Source: Desulfurococcales archaeon (GTDB lineage: Archaea; Thermoproteota; Thermoprotei_A; Sulfolobales; Desulfurococcaceae). From it: DNA of 7,444 nucleotides. The stretch is taken from positions 1-7,444 of the forward strand of contig JAMOPC010000443.1 in the NCBI GenBank assembly GCA_027064845.1, in the 5' to 3' direction. Each line of letters opens with the position of its first letter. The stretch's first letter is position 1. The position numbers and the translations under genes were made by a program. Below the pieces are notes generated by a model. That model did not search any database and was not told the origin of the DNA. It worked only from the letters and a program-made list of their open reading frames with translations. Below, in pieces: positions 5,716 through 7,444 of this stretch.

Positions 5716-6073
5716 TGATATTGGAAAACACGTCGAGAAGCTACTTAAGAGTATTAGAAGTGGTTTCTATGCATTAATAATCCTAGAACTACTAAACAAG
5801 CATGGACCCCTATACGGTTACAAGATAAAAGTGTTAATAGAGGAAATGAGCAATGGAGTACTTAAACCAAGTGAAAGCACTATTTATGAAACACTAAAAC
5901 AACTTATGAAGAACAAATTGATCAAGTCATTCTGGGGCACGTCAGAATATGGTCCTCCGAGGAAATACTATGAGTTAACGGAAGAAGGATTATTAGCCCT
6001 TAAGACCCTTCGGTCTGAGGTCAAAAAATTAATAGAAGTTATAAAAAGTATTCAAAAAGAAGACATGGGCTGA
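5708..6073 (+). CDS. PadR-family winged-helix transcription regulator
   Basis: A 121-aa DNA-binding protein. Residues 18-85 form the PadR winged helix: GFYALIILELLNKHGPLYGY (19-38), the recognition region KPSESTIYETLKQLMKNKLI (53-72), and the wing GPPRKYYELTEEGLLAL (82-98), which is the family signature. The C-terminal helix (about 99-117) is the dimerisation part. PadR proteins are typically local repressors released by small ligands or antimicrobial stress, and they often control an adjacent membrane protein or transporter. The start is ATG at 5708, overlapping the stop of the previous gene by ATGGTTGA; AGGT sits 7 nt upstream. The SdpI-like gene begins 5 nt after its stop. A plausible target is the palindrome at 4180-4200, but this is inference. 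Confidence 0.9.
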   Translation: MVDDIGKHVEKLLKSIRSGFYALIILELLNKHGPLYGYKIKVLIEEMSNGVLKPSESTIYETLKQLMKNKLIKSFWGTSEYGPPRKYYELTEEGLLALKTLRSEVKKLIEVIKSIQKEDMG

Positions 6074-6078
6074 TAGAA

Positions 6079-6942
6079 TTGATTAATGTTTTCTTCATAA
6101 TAGGCTTAATAATAACTGTTTCAGGAGCTATAATAGCAGTTATAGCTGAATACTTACCCATTAATCCCTTCATAGGTTTCCGAATAGGATACACTTATTC
6201 ATCAAAAAAGATCTGGATAAAATACAATCGTTATGCAGGCATAAGTTTCGCCATAATAGGATTAGTGATCATGGCTTTATCACTAATTATTGAATCAATA
6301 ACTTTCTTAACCATAATACTCTTAACAACAATACTCACAACAACTATTACATTAGCACTTCTAGTAGCACATGAGTCTGAAAAAGAACTGGGAAAACAAG
6401 CCTATGAAATAGAAAAGAAAAAAGAACAACGAGAAGAGAAAATAATGAGAATAAACCCAGTTATCCCTTCACCACCACGTTTAATCCTCATGATTCTGCC
6501 TCCAATACTATCCATCATATTATCACTCTACTGCATCCCATTACTGCCCCAAAAAGTTCCAGTCCACTTCGACATCAATGGATACCCGGATAGGTGGGAA
6601 CCACTCTCAACGTTCACGACAACGACTCTACCGGTACTGATTGCTTTACAATTCATAGGATTAATAATAGTACTAGTCGAGCTAAAAGCCCCTCTAACTT
6701 TCTACAAACCCGGACTGCCTAAGAAAAAAGTAGTAGAACTAATCTACGATATAGGAATCATAGTAGCATGGGCAATGTTCATTGCATTAACAAATACATA
6801 TTACTATGCAACCAAAAATTCCCATATTATTCCAACTCAAGTATATACAGCAATTATGCTTTTCCTCATAGCATTCATCATTATCCGTGTAATAAAAATA
6901 TGGCAGGAATGGAGAAAAGCATTAATAAAACTAAGCTATTGA
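6079..6942 (+). CDS. SdpI/DUF1648 family membrane protein
   Basis: A 287-aa protein with about seven predicted membrane helices (roughly 3-23, 54-74, 77-97, 132-155, 183-201, 220-242, 254-272). Residues 26-54 (LPINPFIGFRIGYTYSSKKI, then WIKYNRYAG) match the SdpI motif. Residues 156-176 (LPQKVPVHFDINGYPDRWEP) match DUF1648. A charged cytosolic loop (99-126, rich in K and E) separates the halves. In Bacillus, SdpI is an immunity and signalling protein that binds the SdpC toxin and then sequesters the repressor SdpR. From memory, the bacterial order is DUF1648 first and the SdpI motif last, the reverse of that seen here. The start is TTG at 6079, 5 nt after the PadR stop, with only a weak Shine-Dalgarno; no better start exists in frame. 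Family assignment is firm; an immunity role is inferred. Confidence 0.82.
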   Translation: MINVFFIIGLIITVSGAIIAVIAEYLPINPFIGFRIGYTYSSKKIWIKYNRYAGISFAIIGLVIMALSLIIESITFLTIILLTTILTTTITLALLVAHESEKELGKQAYEIEKKKEQREEKIMRINPVIPSPPRLILMILPPILSIILSLYCIPLLPQKVPVHFDINGYPDRWEPLSTFTTTTLPVLIALQFIGLIIVLVELKAPLTFYKPGLPKKKVVELIYDIGIIVAWAMFIALTNTYYYATKNSHIIPTQVYTAIMLFLIAFIIIRVIKIWQEWRKALIKLSY

Positions 6943-6946
6943 AATA

Positions 6947-6968
6947 ATCTTTTAATAGTTTCTTTTAC
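6947..6968 (+). terminator. possible T-rich terminator of the plus-strand cluster
   Basis: After the TGA of the SdpI-like gene the plus strand has pyrimidine/T-rich tracts (CTTTT and TTTCTTTT), typical of archaeal termination regions. The facing minus-strand pseudogene ends just beyond, so this is a convergent junction. Confidence 0.35.
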
Positions 6969-6978
6969 CATATTATCT

Positions 6979-7402
6979 TTATTCCAAGTTTTTCGCGACA
7001 AATGATAAATCAGCATCGCCTGTTACTATTGGTACATTGTATTTTCTGCAAGTGTTATTGTGGTAGCATCTGATACAGATAATTTTCTATGCCTAAGCAT
7101 GGGATCATTGGATTCCTTCAATAATTGATCTCCCACGATTTTTATCTTTGAAGCCTTTAATGCAGTCTGTGAATCTAGAGGAGTAAGATCAAAATATGTT
7201 TCTATAAAATCTAATAGCTCTTTATCATTATAAAAAAGTTGGTCTTCCCTTTTCTCCAATGATAAGAAAGTTCATAGATAATTAAGTAATGTAATATACC
7301 TTTCACATCTCCGCTTCTTATTTTATCAAGAATGTTAGTAGCGGCTAAAGGGGCTTGTCCCGTTAAATCTGCCATAATTGCATATGTATCAACTATTACT
7401 CT
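6979..7402 (-). pseudogene. frameshifted PIN-domain (VapC-like) toxin
   Basis: Read in pieces on the minus strand, a whole PIN domain of about 140 aa can be rebuilt. From 7402 comes RVIVDTYAIMADLTGQAPLA, continuing to ILHYLIIYELSYHWRKGK near 7245. A shifted frame then gives LFYNDKELLDFIETYFDLTP up to SVSDATTITLAEN, and from about 7045 another frame gives YNVPIVTGDADLSFVAKNLE with TAA at 6981-6979. All four acidic positions are present (VDTYA, YELSY, VSDAT, GDADL), so decay is recent. The two internal shifts lie at or near homopolymers (A6 on the plus strand at 7232-7237, T4 at 7042-7045) and each is consistent with loss of one base. No ATG, GTG or TTG start remains at the N-terminus. Sequencing error is the main alternative to real decay. 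Confidence 0.85.
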
Positions 7403-7444
7403 CTATTCTTCCTAGCCATTCTACTTCATCCTCATCGATTTCTC
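7389..7444 (-). pseudogene. C-terminal end of the partner antitoxin, partial and frameshifted
   Basis: From the right edge the minus strand reads EIDEDEVEWLGR, then IESNS and TGA at 7391-7389, running into the toxin region. Adding one A in the AAGAATAG stretch (about 7405-7410) would instead give WLGRNRE and a TAA at 7398-7396, a more natural ending just before the toxin frame. The acidic, Trp-containing tail fits a VapB-type antitoxin. Most of the gene lies outside the window. Confidence 0.5.

Overview
The window looks like chromosomal DNA of a hyperthermophilic crenarchaeote, most likely of the Desulfurococcales (Staphylothermus/Desulfurococcus-like). This is inferred from the AT-rich sequence, archaeal box A elements, GGTGA/GGAGGTG ribosome binding sites, frequent TTG starts, VapBC pairs, and protein families with archaeal-type sequences. 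No rRNA, confident tRNA, CRISPR array or insertion sequence was found.

Left part (1-900): a GC-richer edge segment with a strong 8-bp hairpin and a minus-strand box A. It may be a structured RNA, or the leader of a gene beyond the edge. Next comes an intact minus-strand toxin-antitoxin pair: an AF2212-like (DUF104) antitoxin and a PIN-domain VapC toxin, overlapping by TTGA. Middle-left (900-2231): mostly non-coding sequence holding a decayed, multiply frameshifted gene for a surface protein (beta-rich domain, Thr-rich stalk, C-terminal membrane anchor). It is followed by an intact 89-aa minus-strand gene of unknown function.

Centre (2145-3827, minus): a 531-aa radical SAM enzyme with a B12-binding-like N-terminal domain. 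Its start is set at 3827 by a perfect Shine-Dalgarno and an upstream TATA box. Its TAG stop is followed, in the same frame, by 28 protein-like codons that may be a truncated C-terminus.

Right part (4171-6942, plus): a five-gene cluster read in one direction. It begins with a YbjQ-family protein whose promoter carries a 9-bp-arm palindrome between box A and the expected transcription start. It continues with a YhfC-like intramembrane protease, a four-helix membrane protein, a PadR-family regulator and an SdpI/DUF1648 membrane protein. The last four genes overlap or abut. A regulator next to an SdpI-like protein recalls the bacterial SdpR-SdpI immunity pair, so a membrane-stress or peptide-immunity role is a reasonable hypothesis but unproven.

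Right edge (6979-7444, minus): a second toxin-antitoxin pair of a different subtype. Both of its genes carry apparent single-base frameshifts, so it is dead or affected by sequencing error.
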